A stretch of 64,000 nt of DNA from contig NC_083599.1 in assembly GCF_020882245.1 (NCBI RefSeq), forward strand, positions 17,866,865 through 17,930,864, in the 5' to 3' direction. Position 1 is the first letter of the stretch, and each line of letters begins with the position of its first letter. Of this stretch, positions 1 through 12,003 are shown piece by piece. The notes beneath the pieces were generated by a model. That model was not told the DNA's origin, did no database searches, and was given only the letters and a program-made list of their open reading frames with translations. Origin of the DNA: Rhopalosiphum padi. Its lineage: Eukaryota > Arthropoda > Insecta > Hemiptera > Aphididae. The position numbers and the translations under genes were made by a program.

Positions 1-133
1 AGGTAGGTACTAAGTTATCATTTATTTATAACAGTTATAACTTATAAGTATTGTTCTATGATTAGTTTTATAATTTATAATAAATGATAAAATACTTGAG
101 TTTTTATAATTATGTGTCTATGTCACACTTTAT

Positions 134-3100
134 TTATTTGAAAATTAAATTATCTTTTAAAAAATCAGATAATAAAGCAAATTGATTAATTGCTGCATTA
201 TAGTCAATAGGTATATCTTTTTCACAACTTAGTATCATGAGGCTCTCTAATCTGCGTTGTTTAGTTGTTGAACGTAATCTTGTTTTGATTAGTTTTACCT
301 TCAAACAAAAATAAAAATTAGGATTAATTATAAAATAAATATGAGTTAAAATTAAGAAAAATAATTACTTTGGAAAAAGCTCGTTCTGCAGAGGCAGAAG
401 CTACTGGAATGGTAAGGAGTGCCTTATACGCTAAGTATAAGTTAGGGAATGCATGTCTGATTCCAAAATTTGAAATTACTTGAAACAATTGATCAGTCGT
501 TAATGTTTGTTCAGAATTTGTACAATCATTTTCACTTGAGCTTAATTCTGTATCAGTACTGTTACAACTATCATTGTCCAACGAGTTATTTTCAACCTGG
601 TGTAATTTAATGGGCTCAAGTCCATCTAATAAATCTGATAATGATTTAGTAAACATAAAATATTCAGTTCTTAAATTACTAGTGTCTATACTTGGTAGCC
701 ACTTCCCAATATCTTCAAATGCATCTTCTGGCAATTTAGGACCATTATTTGAATAAAATAAAATTCGCTGAGGTGATAATAAACTTAGGTCCTTTAATAT
801 TTCCTTGGCTTCACAAAATCTAGTGGAAATCGCGTGTATTATTGTGTCCAAAACTACAAAGTACACAGTTGATTTGTAACGTTCACTTGCTACTATTATT
901 GTTTCATCTATTGTTATTTCTCCTACCAGCTGTTTTTTACGTATAGATCTGATTTCTCTAAAGTCAACTTCTATTAGATTCTGATTTGATGAAAAAGTTC
1001 TGGCTGCATTAACTAAACTCATAAATTCTTCATCACTTCGCATATTTTGTAAATTTTTCTGTGCTTCGTCTATAAGTACTAAAGCTTGGATAAAATCTAA
1101 ATTTTTTGATTGTAGGCATTTTGATAAAGGTGTGGTTATAGAAAAAATAGTTTTCATTAATTCCATAGATATTATAAACTTAAATGAACTAATAGTGTTA
1201 GCTAAACTCTTTGCTTTTGATGCAGTGTCACGATCTAAATCGTCAGCAGTAGATAAATAATTTAATGTTTTTAGTAATACTTCATATTTTTCATAAATGA
1301 CAGTAATTGCTCTCCCATGAGATGTCCATCTGGTGGTAGAAAAATGCTTTAGACGGCGAATTCGTTCCTTTGGAAAACATTCTTTTTGATAATATATAAA
1401 CTTAGCTGTTCTTTTACGAGCCCGCATAAATTCATTTATTGCTTGAATGTCTCCTAAAAATACTTTTGTATCCACAAAACAGTCACACGTATCAACAGCA
1501 ACTAAATTAATCACATGGGCAAAACACCAAATATAAACAGCTCTGGGATTTTCTTTCTGTATGTGTGTTCTTAAACCTGAATAAATATCTTGCATGCAAG
1601 ATGCGCCATCATATGCTTGTGCACAGAGCTGTGTTTTCCAATCAATATTATGTGTTTCTGTTATTTTGGAAAAAAGTTGAAACATCCCAAGTCCAGATGA
1701 GTCTGGAGCAGTTTCTAGAGATACTAATCGCTCTTGGACTTTATTATATTCATCGACATAACGGATCACAAGACAAAATTGTTCAAGCTTAGCAATATCA
1801 GTTGTTGTATCGATAATAACAGAAAATAATCCAGATTTTTGTACTTGCTTTAAAATAAACAATCTAACATTATCTGCTAATATTTCTAAAAGTCTATTTT
1901 GTGAATCGTGTGACAAAAAAGTTAGCCTATTTTTTTTTTTATTTCCAATCTTATTCAAATGATTTTGAAGGATTAGATGATACTTGGCCAATAATTGAAG
2001 AAGTTCCAAAAAATTACCTTTGTTCATTGAAGAAAGAGATTCATCGTGCCTTCTTAAAGATATATTTTGTCGAGCAATATAAACAAGCACATCAATTATA
2101 ACTTTTAATATCTCTCGGTTATCTGCTATTTTTTGGTTGGCTGAATGGACTATTTCAACATCAATCCTATAATTACTGGCAAACAAAGTACGGCTGATTT
2201 CTGCTTGCAAGTGATCCATGCATGTTTCATGAGCTTCGATATTTCATTTTAAATTTCTAAAATCATTTGAACCTAAAGAAGCTAAAATCATTTTTTTTAC
2301 TTTCGGCAATCCAAAAATTTTACAAGAAATACAGAAAATACGATTTAAACTCGGTGAGTACGATAACCAAGAGCGTCTTGTACATGTTCCATCTGGCAAA
2401 GTTTTGGTATAATAACTTTCATGGAATGATCTGATTGCACGATTTTTATCTCCTATTTTTGGAAATGTGTTATTAAGTGATTCAATAGCAGTCGGTTGAC
2501 ATGTTCCTAGCTCAAGATAATAGCACTTCATGGTACATGGAATATGAAGAGGCCAGGTCCCTGGATCATTTAAAAAAGAATTAACTGGTGGTGTGTTTAA
2601 AATATCTGCAACAAAATAATTAAAAATATTTGTTAATAAGCTTATAGATTATATAAATTATATAAATATTATGTACATTGAGTATTATTTTATTTATTTT
2701 TAGTATTTTATTATATTTATATGTACATATTATTCTTTTTTTTAGAAAAGCTATTATACTATCATGATTAAATTGTGCTAAAAAACTTTTATAATATTTT
2801 AAATAGCAATTAATATATAAAATTTGTTTATAAATAAACAACCTAAGTTTACTATGCATGACAAATAAACTAAATTATTTGGTAATAACTAATTACCAAA
2901 TATGATGGTAATACCTTATTACTAATAAGGTATATATATATAAATGATAAATTATATAAACTTAATATTGTTAAATAATAAATGTTTATACCTACCTGTT
3001 TCATAAGAAGGACTAAGTTCAGTTAGTAAATTATGTCCCTCCTGTTCTCTAATAATATCATTTGATTTCAAACATTCAATTTCCATAGGATCTGATACAT

Positions 3101-4418
3101 TTGGATTCACTAGAGTCATCAACATATAATTTATAAATACTTAATTTAGAAAATAGACTTGGAAAGTAATAAGAATAGATAAATTTTTTTTTTAAATATA
3201 CATTTACAAAATTCTTAAATTTTGATTAAGATAATATTTTTACTAGTTTCTAAAATGTTTTAAGGGAATACATAAATCAATTGAATATTTTTATGGTTTT
3301 TTAATGAAAAATTACATATGAGTTTATAAGCTTATAAAATGTATTAGCATAATATTCATTAAGTATATAAAACTACTCAACACCATAAACAATTTTATTT
3401 GTACCATAGAATTTTGTGTGAGACATATCAAATGTCTATAAAAAGAGCATATTATAACAGCATAAGAAACAAGTGTAAATGTATTCATAAAATATCTACC
3501 TGTTAATGGAGTCTGTTCAATCAAATCATCTTTTACTTCAACATGGACTGTAGTGGATATTATATTTGGATCTAGTACTTTGTTTGTTAAAGTACAGTTA
3601 TCAATATCCATGCTATAGCCACCAACACCTAATTACAAACACAACAATTAAAAAAAATCTACAAACATAATTTATTAGATATTCTTCTTACCTATTGATT
3701 TACACTGCTCAGCGGAATCACAATTTACTTCAGGAACAGAAATATGAACTGCAGAGCATGTGGACTTATTAGTTACAATATTTAGTTGTTCAGTTGTTGT
3801 ATGATTATCAGTAACTAATTGAAAACAAAGTTTTTGCTACATTATTAATAACTCTCGAACAGTCTAACGTCATAATATATTCATATAAAGTATAGTCCAG
3901 TTAATGTCTTAACAATTCCAAAAAATTGTATAATGTAACTTACTAAATCTTAGGTACATTTAACGCTTAGACCATTAAATAATATTAATTCTTACAGTCG
4001 AGACGCAATAACTCAAAAAACTTGAAAATTCAATTTTTTTTATTCCTCTAGAAATAGGTTTAAAGTTAGGTAACTCGAATAATTCATACCTCAAAGTGAA
4101 TTTTTATCCCAGTTCAACTTCAACTTATCGTGACTCGACTGTATTAATTCTTCAATATCAATAAAAAAATATTAATTTATATTAATTCTTTATAATATTA
4201 ATATAATATATAAAAACTAAACTACCTATAATAAAATAAAACATGGTCTTACCAATATTTTCTAATTTTTGCTTTTTAACGAAAAAACTTTTAATTGAAA
4301 TATTTGTTGAATTTCTTTTTGGTGTTGGAATTTTAGACTTGCAACAATTGACATGTCTAGTCCAATTTGTTGAATTCATGTCACGTTTTTGTCGTCCACA
4401 AATTTCGCAACTTTTCAT
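134..4418 (-). CDS. hAT/ZMYM-like transposase gene, six exons, one in-frame TGA
   Basis: Exons run 4418-4253, 3814-3692, 3628-3500, 3109-2996, 2605-369 and 298-134. All have GT-AG borders and phases that join, giving about 977 codons. Exon 1 holds a Cys-rich finger (CEICGRQKRD, then HVNCCKSK). Exon 5 starts with a TTF-type zinc finger (CISCKIF) and continues into a DUF4371-like hAT core: DTTTDIAKLEQF supplies a first catalytic-type Asp near residue 443, followed by AYDGASCM, a CFAHVINL motif and the dimerisation motif ASAERAFSK. The last exon completes that C-terminal domain (KLIKTRLRSTTKQRRLESL). At 2244-2246 a TGA replaces the Trp codon usual after RNLK; translation on both sides of it stays in frame. 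No terminal inverted repeats or target duplications were found, and the 3' flank runs off the window. It is either a recently silenced transposon or a domesticated gene with a nonsense allele or sequencing error. Confidence 0.8.
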
Positions 4419-4682
4419 GTTCGGGAATCGGGATCAAGCTTAATCAATCAAAGTTAATAATTTATGAATTTAATTACTAATTTATTACATTTTTGGTTAT
4501 TTACGTATAACTATATAAGTAATAATGTTTACTTACCATTCGTAAATTTATAAAAATGATTTAACACAATTGTGTTTAAACTATTAAAATAAACTTGTAA
4601 ATGTATTGAAATATTATAAATAAAACTTTACAAATCAAAAAGATATAACACAGGAATGAACAATAAAAACGCGCAGGTTAGA
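4419..4682. other. AT-rich flank upstream of the hAT gene
   Basis: Presumed 5' flank or promoter side of the hAT-like gene. I see no coding sequence, clear TATA box or terminal repeat in it. Confidence 0.4.
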
Positions 4683-5003
4683 AGCGTAGGCCATAGTGCT
4701 AAACTGCAGATGCAGTTTATCGAGTGTCGATGTGGAAATGTCGACTATTTCAATAATTTAATAAATTCAAAATAATACTTTTCTAAAAATAGAATTTTAA
4801 TTTCGTTTTGTTATCGACATCATTGTGTTGATCCGAGCGCACTGCCCCATCAAGCCATATAGTACGGTCTACGAGGGAAATCAATAGTTTTCATAATATT
4901 ATATTTTTATACCATTTTCAACATATTCAGATAAACAAGAAAAGATATTATGAAACTTCATAATATGAAAGTATGAAACGGAGTGTCAGACTATGGCCTA
5001 TGC
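4683..5003. mobile_element. Possible MITE with TAGGCCATAGT inverted ends
   Basis: The left end reads AGCGTAGGCCATAGT and the right end, on the opposite strand, reads AGCATAGGCCATAGT: 14 of 15 match, facing inward, 320 bp apart. There is no open frame between them. No convincing target-site duplication was seen, so the superfamily is open; a hAT-type MITE is my guess. Confidence 0.5.
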
Positions 5004-5574
5004 TATAAAAATATAATAGGTATTATTCTTTGTTGATTACGTATTATTAGTGTATTACCTACATCCTACATAATATTATTTAATTTTTAATTTTATAATT
5101 TAATAATTATTATCTATTTTACATAGGTATTTATGGTACGTAGGTATTTCAGCTTTTAGCTTCAACACTTTGTACGTTAAAATATTATATTACATTATAA
5201 TATAATAACTAGACGTGAGACGTCAATACTTGGATTAGAAAATATAATACATTATACATAACTTCATACTTTTCACCTATTTATCCACTAAATATTTTAA
5301 TACGTATGTTATAAAAAATATTTCTAAATAAATATAAAATATATAATATTAGTGTTTACTGTTTAATGTTTATAATAATCTTATGGATTTTACACAGTAT
5401 AAAGTATAATCCATTCATTCTATATTTAAACAATTTCTCCATAATGTAACGTAGGGTATAACCTTAGTTGGTATGTCATATGTGACTCTGTGAGTATAAA
5501 TTATAAGTTAGTCTAGGTGTCTAAGTCCTAGAGACTGGAGTCATTGCCCATTGGAATACCCACCCCCATTTTGC

Positions 5575-5592
5575 ATGAGGCGGCCGCCTCAT
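5575..5592. repeat. Perfect 18-bp GC-rich palindrome
   Basis: ATGAGGCGGCCGCCTCAT is its own reverse complement and stands out in AT-rich flanks. It lies just 3' of a putative terminal exon on the minus strand (5612-5869). Its function is unknown; it may be chance or a hairpin in the 3' UTR. Confidence 0.6.
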
Positions 5593-5611
5593 AAATTAGC
5601 TATTCACGCCG

Positions 5612-5869
5612 TCACTGTTTGGGGATGAATTTAGTTGCTATCACTTTTGCACCACCTATTCGGTCGTCTTTAACTATTTTAAAACATGATGTCGGTGATA
5701 AAGCGTCTTCATACAATTTTTTTACAGCTTTGTAAATAGATTTTTCACTTTCATGTAGCAATTTGAATGGCTCTACACATGTCTTATGTGTTTTCATACC
5801 TAGTTTGGTGTCTATCATTTTTGCCGTGCATTCATCATCGGCCATGCATAAAATATATGCCCTACGGTC
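5612..5869 (-). CDS. Unidentified terminal coding exon, 85 codons plus stop
   Basis: A pyrimidine-rich tract ending in TTTACAG at 5870 opens an exon that reads in frame to TGA at 5612-5614. The peptide begins DRRAYILCMADDECTAKMID and ends IGGAKVIATKFIPKQ, with cysteines spaced through it, including a CMADDEC pair and KTHKTCVEPF. Composition is lysine-rich and not obviously membrane-spanning. I do not recognise the family. No upstream exon could be joined with confidence, so this may be the 3' end of a longer host gene or a transposon-derived exon. Good codon content and a clean acceptor argue that it is real. Confidence 0.45.
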   Translation of the reverse strand, partial: DRRAYILCMADDECTAKMIDTKLGMKTHKTCVEPFKLLHESEKSIYKAVKKLYEDALSPTSCFKIVKDDRIGGAKVIATKFIPKQ

Positions 5870-7914
5870 CTGTAAAGAATAATTGAATATAAAATGATTA
5901 GATGATTTATTTATACATATTAAATAAAATTAATTGAAAATAATAAAAACATAAATGTGTATTTTAGAACACGTTTATAATCCTATTTTGCGCGTGTAGT
6001 AGACAAAAACAGAAAATGTCCGACTGGAACCGCCTTAAGAGGATGTCAGCATAGATGCACTACACAAACACGATGCACGTCAAAATAATAAATTACTACT
6101 GTATCGTCCCGGGTTGAATTATTACAACGCCGTTTATTACTAACCAAAAAAATTGTACAACAGTCAACAGAACTTACTTATTAAACACTATATAATGTCT
6201 TTCTTATTAACAATTTTAAACAATTATTTCAATATTTTTTCTTATTTATTAAACTTAGTTTCAATTAGCTGCGCATTGGCAGAAAACATCAAAATACAAA
6301 TAAACTTCTAATAGAATGAATACTAATGATTTTAATTATTATATTTTTTTAAATTATACATATTGCAACAATTTAGTTTAATCAAAATCTGACTATAAGT
6401 TATTTTAACCCTATTTATGTAGTATGATGTTAACTATAAAGTACTAAAGTAATAAAATATAAGTTTTAAAATTTGAAATCATGAAGAATACATGAACGTA
6501 TGAATTTTCCGTATAACCTATCTGTCCTATTTTTATACTGTAAACTTAATCAATCTTTAATTTTGAATTAGTGAGTTCATTTAAAAAATCAAATCTATAT
6601 CAATAAATCAATATGGTTTAAAAATAATTGTACAAGATAAAAGAGAAATAGTTATTACATACTTGGTAAATTATGAATGGTTATTAACATCATTGATATT
6701 CTATACTATAGAAACAAATAATAAATAACACATTATTACGACAACATTATATGTGTTATTATTGTAAATTATTATTTTTGTTAAATATTATAGGTTTTTA
6801 AATAATGTAAATATGTACTTAGAATGTTGATGGCCCGTGAAAAAATTTTAGATCCTTAATGTGGCCCTTCAAAAATATTAATTGGGGACCCCTGTTCTAT
6901 AGTAACTAGTTATAGCTGATAACGTCTGTATATTACGTAAAACTAAATAGATAAAATTAATATAAAATCTACAATACTCGAATTAATACATTATGTGTAT
7001 CGCATTACTAGGTTTTTCCGGCGCATTGTATAGACAATTTGACTACATTTATGCGTAGAGCAACATATTAATGATAATACATTTATATTATTATGTATAT
7101 TATTATAATGCCCAATCGAAGTGTTCCGACATATTATACTATCTGCAGTTGATTTAACTCGACATTTGGTGTATCATGAAGATGAGGAGAGTTTCCTTTA
7201 ACTGCACTTCGTAAAAGTTTTCCTGATTCTGGATTAATTGTCCTTGAATTGACAGAGTCAAGCTCATAAATAAACAAAACATAGCAGTGCCAATAGCATT
7301 TGACAATTCACTTTCTTATGGCGCTAAAAATATGTAAATTATTATATAATATAGTTAATAATTTAAATATTACTGTGTACACATACCATTATCTGACAAT
7401 AACTTCATTGTTGAGGCAACTGTATGGCTAAGAATTTTTGATTTAAGCTATATAAAGGTGAAGCGGAAGGTAAAATCTAGATATTAAATTGAATCATTGA
7501 GTGATAAGTTGCCACAGTTGACTTGACTAGTAGATTAATGATTTGTTGGTGCTATAAAAATTTGTTCAAATACGTTTATAAAAATATACGAATTAATCGT
7601 TATAATTATTGCTGCTTATTAAATATTATCAACATTTTAGTGAATAATAATTATTGAACTACTATAACTGTATTCAAGTCACACACAAAAATTCATTTCG
7701 GATCAACTTATAATCCAAGAAATTCCTAGAAATAAATAGTTGAAATAAATAAATATTCGATTGTTAAATGTATTCTTTATAACACTGTAATTTTGAATAC
7801 CTATGTATGGAATCACTAAATAAACATGATATTATTACCTAAGTCATACAAATTAATACATTATTATGTATAGGTACACATTTAAAAAAAATGTAAACTA
7901 TATTATCTACGAGT
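5870..7914. other. Noncoding region with MITE and hAT end remnants
   Basis: Mostly AT-rich sequence without supported genes. At about 5993-6043 there is a piece resembling the right arm of the TTAA MITE found at 17699-18139 (GCGCGTGT... then AGACAAAAACAGAAAATG), running directly into TTAAGAGGATGTCAG. A hAT-like end lies near 6893. The rest shows nothing I can name. Confidence 0.5.
6835..6893 (-). mobile_element. Solo hAT-type terminus
   Basis: Read on the minus strand, the sequence starts CAGGGGTCCCCAATTAAT and continues with a GGGCCACAT stretch, the typical look of hAT ends in animals. No partner terminus was found upstream, so this is a one-ended remnant. Confidence 0.45.
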
Positions 7915-8217
7915 TGACACGGCCTGCCCCGCCGTCGCACACACGCGCCAGCAACTCGCCGCGCGATAGCGATTATGACGTTACGGACGGTGACGCGCGC
8001 ATCCGCTGACCGTCGATCGTACCTGTGCCTGTTGCGCGTCGTGCGCTGTCGGTGGCGGTCGGCACCGTCGGCTCGGCGCGGCGGACCAGTAGCCACCGCC
8101 GACCGCCATCCAGCCATCAGTGGAGTACAACGCAGAGAAGGTGAACGTCAGGCAGAAGATTGTGTTGGAGTAATTTTTTTCCATCTTAGTTCGGGTCTTC
8201 TTCGTTTTAACAATAAA
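7915..8217 (+). promoter_or_regulatory. GC-rich promoter and 5' UTR of the Y-box gene
   Basis: A roughly 300-bp island rich in CpG (many CGCG and GCGC words) interrupts long AT-rich DNA and ends at the Y-box start codon. A TGACGTTACG word at 7976-7985 resembles a CRE-type site. No TATA box is evident, as expected for a broadly expressed CpG-rich promoter. The exact start site cannot be read from sequence. Confidence 0.5.
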
Positions 8218-11026
8218 ATGGCGGAACAAGTCAGTGAAAAGAGGAATAGACGGCCGCCGAAGAAGCCTGTGGCCCAAAAGCCGGTCATATGTGAGTAATC
8301 TGCCGCGCGCACGCTCTCTGAGGAGCGGTCAATCGTCCAACGCACAACTGCCGTCGCCGCCATTAACGATTAAGAGGCGACACGTACGTGCCTTGTTTGA
8401 AGCGCGCGTCATGTCACCACGAAATCGTCGTTCTTAGCCCTCCCCCCCTCCTGCCCACGCGCGCCGCGTTCACATCCCCCACGCTATAGGAAGCATGATT
8501 AACTAACTAGGTATGTCAGCAACTTTACCGATTCTAGTATTAATACGCGCAGCCAGATTATTCTAATAGAATGTGACGTCAGCCGCCAATAGTGGACAAG
8601 ACTAAAAATTGCTCCATCCATAAATACATGCGCAGATAATAATATTTAATGCCCTCTGCCTCTTCATGAATTAATAACCTCCGTCACCTAGATCGTATTT
8701 ACGACATATTTTGTACTTTTTGAACCGACAATCGCACAATTCTTGCGTTCTTATATTAAATGTTGACATTTTTTATTTTAGGTATGAAAGTCACCGGCGT
8801 AGTTAAACGTTTCCACATCAAACCCGGTTATGGTTTTATTATCCGGTAAGTGTTGATTAGATTGTTGATGCTTCGATAAAATAAAAAACACAAGAACTTG
8901 GGTTATTATATTTATTTATTAATATTTTCATAATTGTTTATTTATCAAACATTATAAACATTTATCTAAATGAAATTTATACATTAAAAATTTTAATATA
9001 TATTTATATTTTTATGGTTAATGATACATAGTAAATACATTTATTAATTATTTGTGTTATGTTATTTTTAGTAATGATACAAAAGAAAATGTATTTGTAC
9101 ATCAGGTAATTACAAAACTATGAATATTTATTACTATTTTATTATTTATAAAACTAAAAATGTGCAAAAATTAGTGAAGATACACTAAATTATGCAATTT
9201 AACTTCTAGAAATGTATTATATTAAACATGTATTATGTTATCAGTATTAAGTATATAAATATATTTATACAGTTGTGTCTGAATGATTAAAAAAAATTAA
9301 CTATAATAACAATTTTCAAATCTTCCAGATACCTTTTAATATACATAATTATTTTATATTTAATCTCAATCTGCACAATCATGAATATTCTATTTATTTT
9401 TTGTTGCGAAGTTCAAATTATAATTTCATACACATTTACAGTTACCTAACCTAACCTAACCTGTTTTTCTTTAAATCTAAATTAGTGTTAATTACAAAAA
9501 ATACTCAATGGTAAATTATATTTAGTTATTTTAATTAGTGATTACTGATTAATTATAAAACCAAAAAAGAAATTGTATTAGACCAAAATATTAATGAATG
9601 GTATTTTGATTTTAGTTAGTTAGAAACTATGTATTGCTATCAGGTTTAAGTTTTTTTTTCTATATTGTCTTAACTATATGATATTATAATAAAATTAAGT
9701 TTAAAGTATAATTATAAAAATGTTTGCTCAAATATATTATACTCTAATTAATTCTAGTCTGCAATAATCAAAAACAATCCGAACAAAATTGTACGGAGTC
9801 TTGCTATTGGAGAAACCGTAGAATTTGACGTTAAACAAAGTAAAAAAGGTTATGAAGCAGCAAATGTTACTGGTCCTAATGGGGATGCAGTAAAGGGATC
9901 ACCTTATGCAGCTGATAAAAAGAAGAATAACTATGGTCAGTGGTCTTATGGACGTCGTCCCAATACCCTTCCAAGATATGGAGGTCAACCCTCAAGAAAT
10001 AGTAGTCCAAGTGGTATGTACCAATACTATCATTAATGTATATAATTATTTATTTTTAATTAATTCCTTCATTTATGTGATTTTTAAAATCATATTGTAT
10101 AGGTGACAAGGATGAAACTATAAATGAAGTAGGAGAACAACAAAGACATTACCGCCAGCCGTATCAACCGAATTGGTATAATAGCTATTGTGGACATCAA
10201 AGAGGTCCACCACTAAATAGAGGGGAAGGTGGTGATTACAATGTAAAAACTATTTAAAATATGATAATTAATAAAATTCTTATTATTTCTATTTATAAAG
10301 TATGAAGTAAATTTAGGTTTTATGAATTATTGATTTATTAGTTCATTATTGAAGTACCTAGTTTCAGTTTTTACAATCTTAAAATTATAAAACTAAGATA
10401 TATATTGAACACTTATTAGGAAATGATATATTGAGAGCTGCTTGGTTTTTTGATTTGCTGACTTTGTGTGAGATGCATGGCTCTTAAGAAGGATTTTTGG
10501 AATTATATATCTACATATGATGAAAAATATTTTAATATTCAAGTTATTTCATTGCTTATGTTATAATTTAATAAATTGTGAGAAATAAGGATTTCAGCCT
10601 AATTAACTAAAAAGTCTATTTAACTTGTTCAAAATGACAAAACTAAACACTTTAAAAAACAGATACATTTGTTTATTTATTTTTTGCTTTTTGAAAATAA
10701 TGACAATGCACAGAAAGGAGTTCAAACATTATTATTTTAGCCGAGTTCTAATAACATGGCAACTTGAATAGGATTATTATGTGTAATTAAGAATGATAAA
10801 TTATTAACTATATATATTTATACCAAATTTAATATTGTGTCTAAAACTAAAAAACTACATTAATTACATGTTTTGATTTTAGAGTGGAGATAACTACGGA
10901 TATGATAGTTCACCTTCTGGTAGAGGTAGATGTCGTGGTATGGGTGCTCCTAGGCGTTTCTTTAGACAAGGCAGTGGATTTGGAGGGATCCATGGAACAG
11001 GAGGTCCACCCAGAACATCGGTTTAA
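8218..11026 (+). CDS. Y-box binding protein with cold-shock domain (divergent)
   Basis: Six exons (8218-8290, 8782-8845, 9072-9105, 9758-10013, 10103-10242, 10883-11026) join in frame to 236 residues. Y-box proteins bind RNA and single-stranded DNA and package mRNA in cytoplasmic particles. A short basic N-terminus (RNRRPPKKP) leads into a cold-shock domain at about residues 25-100: KVTGVVKRFHIKPGYGFI, then NDTKENVFVHQSAI and EAANVTGPNG...YAADKKK. RNP1 (GYGFI) and RNP2 (VFVHQ) are kept, but the conserved VKWFN patch reads VKRFH, losing the stacking Trp. The tail is rich in Gly, Arg, Pro and Tyr, as is usual, though much shorter than in vertebrate YBX proteins. The ATG follows the GC-rich leader. 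It is related to insect ypsilon schachtel, possibly as an extra aphid paralog. Confidence is high for the family and lower for orthology. Confidence 0.9.
9444..9462. repeat. Short interstitial telomere-type repeat (CCTAA)n
   Basis: About three and a half CCTAA units, the complement of the insect telomere repeat TTAGG, lie inside the third intron of the Y-box gene. A two-unit TTAGG stretch is also present near 22652. Such short runs can arise during break repair or by chance. Confidence 0.6.
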
Positions 11027-11949
11027 TCTATTAGTGTGTCGATACTTATGTATCAGATATTATGTTTATTATAAAAAAAACAAATACATTTTTTTCAAAT
11101 GATGTCTTTTAAAATAATAATAAAAAGAGTTATTTATGTTTTAAAATCCGGTGATAAACTATTTTAGTTTAAATCATTTATTTTATTTTAATCTATTAAA
11201 AAATTTAGCTTTATCGTAATATTGTACATTATTTAAATTGTTTATAATTTTCCATTACATTTTTATTTTAGTACAAAGATACATATTTTAATAATTAACA
11301 TTATGACATGGTGAGTTGAATTTAATTGTTGTATTAAGCTTTTAAAGAAATATTAATTAAAATAAGAGATGTTAGTATTTAAAAGTTAGGTTAAGAAAAG
11401 AACCATTGGTAATAGAGAAGAAAAAAATCAAAACAATAATTCATCCATTTAAATTTATATTCATAATAATTATATATTACCTAATTACCTACGTATATTC
11501 ACCACAATGATATATTTATACAAAGTTAAATAAGTATTTCAAAAAAAAAATATTAAATTATTAATAAATATACAATATTCATTGATAATAAATTGTTATA
11601 TATTATCAAATTTTTAATCAAATATATTGATTGAACCCTTTGAATAATTATTCATCAATCAAAAATAAATATTAAATTATTATAAATTATTATGTTATTA
11701 ATAGGTAATCTAATAATATCATATTTTGATTATTATTGGTATATGTAGTCTGAGCATGTATAATACATCTGCACTATTTTCTTACAAATCGTATTATAAT
11801 ATTATATTAAGCATCATAGTGCACCGTCCCCTAAATTTTGAAAGACCATTACTTAAAAATTATGTTTTCTTCATATCATTGCCTACTACAAAATAAAATT
11901 AATAGTTATATGTATATAATTATTATGTAGTTATAATACATATTACCAA
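11027..11949. other. 3' flank of the Y-box gene, no gene seen
   Basis: AT-rich. It contains an AATAAA-type signal near 11118 (within AATAATAATAAAAAG), suitable for polyadenylation of the Y-box mRNA, and otherwise only simple A/T-rich sequence. Confidence 0.5.
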
Positions 11950-12003
11950 ATATTACTGTATAAGTTACTAAATTTGAACATTTCTGTTTTCCGTAGTAAA
12001 TAA

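Noticed and set aside
8118..8140. TCAGTGGAGTACAACGCAGA resembles a cDNA-library adaptor
   Set aside because: Several mismatches to the adaptor I recall, and it lies inside a natural GC-rich leader; probably chance, though contamination cannot be excluded by eye.
7839..8437. Overlapping open frames on both strands in the GC-rich Y-box leader
   Set aside because: GC-rich DNA has few stops; only the MAEQVSEK frame splices into the cold-shock domain.
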